64,000 nt of DNA. It comes from Pseudomonas sp. IB20 (lineage in GTDB: Bacteria; Pseudomonadota; Gammaproteobacteria; Pseudomonadales; Pseudomonadaceae). Positions 63,057 to 64,000 of the stretch are shown in pieces. Every line of letters begins with the position of its first letter. Position 1 is the first letter of the stretch. The position numbers were made by a program, and so were the translations under genes. The notes under the pieces were generated by a model. It was not told the origin of the DNA. It did not search any database and saw only the letters and a program-made list of their open reading frames with translations. The stretch is taken from positions 1,227,810-1,291,809 of the forward strand of contig NZ_CP046103.1 in the NCBI RefSeq assembly GCF_009707325.1, written 5' to 3'.

Positions 63057-64000
63057 CAGGCGAGCAACTTGATCAGGGTCTGGTAGTAGATTTCGGTCAG
63101 CACATCAAGGTCACTGGCCAGGATACGTTCGTTGACCTGGTGAATCGTCGCGTTGACCGGGCCCAGTTCAACGACCTGAGTGCCGAGGGTGGCAATGAAG
63201 CGCCCATCGGACGTGCCGCCGCTGGTGGATGCCTTGGTCTCACGACCGGTAATCGCCTTGATGCTGGCGGAAACCGCATCCAGCAGAGCGCCCGGTTCGG
63301 TGAGGAACGGCAGGCCCGACAGCGCCCACTCCACGTGCCAGTCCAGGCCATGTTTGTCGAGAATCGCCGCAACGCGCTGTTGCAGGCCTTCGACGGTGGA
63401 TTCGGTGGAGAAGCGGAAGTTGAACACCGCCGTCAGGTCACCGGGGATCACGTTGGTGGCGCCGGTGCCGGAATTGAGGTTGGAAATCTGGAAGCTGGTC
63501 GGCGGGAAGAAGGTGTTGCCGTCATCCCAATGCTCGGCGGCGAGTTCCGCCAAGGCCGGGGCGGCCAGGTGGATCGGATTCTTCGCCAGATGTGGGTAGG
63601 CCACATGGCCTTGCACGCCGCGAACGGTCAGGGTCGCGCCGAGGGAGCCGCGACGGCCGTTCTTGACCACATCGCCCACCAGCGTGGTGCTCGACGGCTC
63701 GCCGACGATGCACCAGTCCAGGCGCTCCTTGCGGGTGGCCAGGCGCTCGATCACGGCTTTGGTGCCGTGGTGCGCCGGGCCTTCTTCATCGCTGGTGATC
63801 AAAAAGGCCACCGAGCCTTTGTGGTCCGGGTAGTCGCTGACGAAACGCTCGGCCGCCACCAGCATGGCGGCCAGGCTGCCTTTCATGTCCGCCGCGCCAC
63901 GGCCGCAGAGCATGCCATTTTCATCGATCAACGCGTCGAACGGGTCGTTTTGCCAGGCCTGCACCGGGCCCGTCGGCACCACGTCGGTGTGGCCGGCAAA
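63056..64000 (-). CDS. dapE: Succinyl-diaminopimelate desuccinylase DapE, 3' part
   Basis: The 3' 314 codons of an M20-family metalloenzyme that cleaves N-succinyl-LL-2,6-diaminopimelate in lysine and peptidoglycan precursor synthesis. The first residues in view, [12 protein letters not shown], carry a zinc-binding histidine and aspartate. [15 protein letters not shown], the catalytic pair in [13 protein letters not shown] and the C-terminal [11 protein letters not shown] and [13 protein letters not shown] blocks follow. About 70 codons lie beyond the right window edge. It overlaps rlmA by one base. Confidence 0.95.
   Translation of the reverse strand, partial: FAGHTDVVPTGPVQAWQNDPFDALIDENGMLCGRGAADMKGSLAAMLVAAERFVSDYPDHKGSVAFLITSDEEGPAHHGTKAVIERLATRKERLDWCIVGEPSSTTLVGDVVKNGRRGSLGATLTVRGVQGHVAYPHLAKNPIHLAAPALAELAAEHWDDGNTFFPPTSFQISNLNSGTGATNVIPGDLTAVFNFRFSTESTVEGLQQRVAAILDKHGLDWHVEWALSGLPFLTEPGALLDAVSASIKAITGRETKASTSGGTSDGRFIATLGTQVVELGPVNATIHQVNERILASDLDVLTEIYYQTLIKLLA

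Overview
The window is chromosomal DNA from a member of the Pseudomonas fluorescens species complex. The evidence is the gene content and order (cinA-recA-recX, erdR-dgkA, finR-fpr, a complete wspABCDEF-wspR operon, ppc-adk-tsaB, mexL-mexJ-mexK type efflux genes, plsB, rlmA-dapE), high GC with Pseudomonas codon use, and many copies of the Pseudomonas REP repeat (TGTGGGAGCTGGCTTGCC type). Most of it is core genome. No rRNA, tRNA, CRISPR array or intact insertion sequence was seen.

Layout. 1-3142: remains of a phage-tail bacteriocin (tailocin) or prophage at the site next to cinA. A LexA-like repressor with operator-like palindromes, a holin, a small protein, a GH19 endolysin and a wrecked spanin gene remain; all tail structural genes are missing. 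3143-5261: cinA, LexA-boxed recA, recX. 5446-13558: housekeeping and stress genes (LOG nucleotidase, a secreted small protein, tapT-like, erdR, dgkA, finR/fpr, trmO, a YehS-like protein, a degenerate pseudouridine-synthase-like protein). 13742-18021: an acetyltransferase, rimO, and a 1.9 kb disturbed region where an element has replaced the 5' end of rimO and left the displaced native 5' end, decayed phage tail genes and three copies of the rimO-kup intergenic sequence. 18022-23442: kup, an Old Yellow Enzyme, a small gene and opgD. 23763-33019: a TerB/DUF533-type protein, then the Wsp surface-sensing operon, whose receptor, couplers, methyltransferase/methylesterase and hybrid kinase drive the diguanylate cyclase WspR. 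33254-35930: prfB (with its programmed +1 frameshift) and lysS. 36093-42299: a TetR gene with an internal stop, lipoproteins, a DUF1704 peptidase-like protein, an alpha/beta hydrolase, OmpA-type and DUF4398 lipoproteins. 42484-51480: ppc, adk, tsaB, DUF72, PEP-mutase-like, extensin-like, a two-repeat protein and rsmJ. 51699-56603: a divergent TetR repressor and an RND efflux pair. 56685-64000: a truncated LysE exporter, a histidine-rich small protein, DUF4197, a YbaY-like lipoprotein, plsB, a cold-shock protein, rlmA and the 3' part of dapE (cut by the window edge).

Three themes stand out. (i) Mobile-element wreckage at two classical sites (beside cinA and at the 5' end of rimO). (ii) At least five short, perfect tandem duplications, mostly in intergenic DNA at gene ends. 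(iii) Three genes (the GNAT acetyltransferase, the small gene at 21592 and rsmJ) whose 3' ends have been overwritten by dispersed repeats, so that the repeat encodes new C-terminal residues. The duplications should be checked against reads before biological meaning is attached. I found no wholly new multi-gene system; the rimO 5'-end replacement and the tail-less tailocin locus are the best candidates for follow-up.
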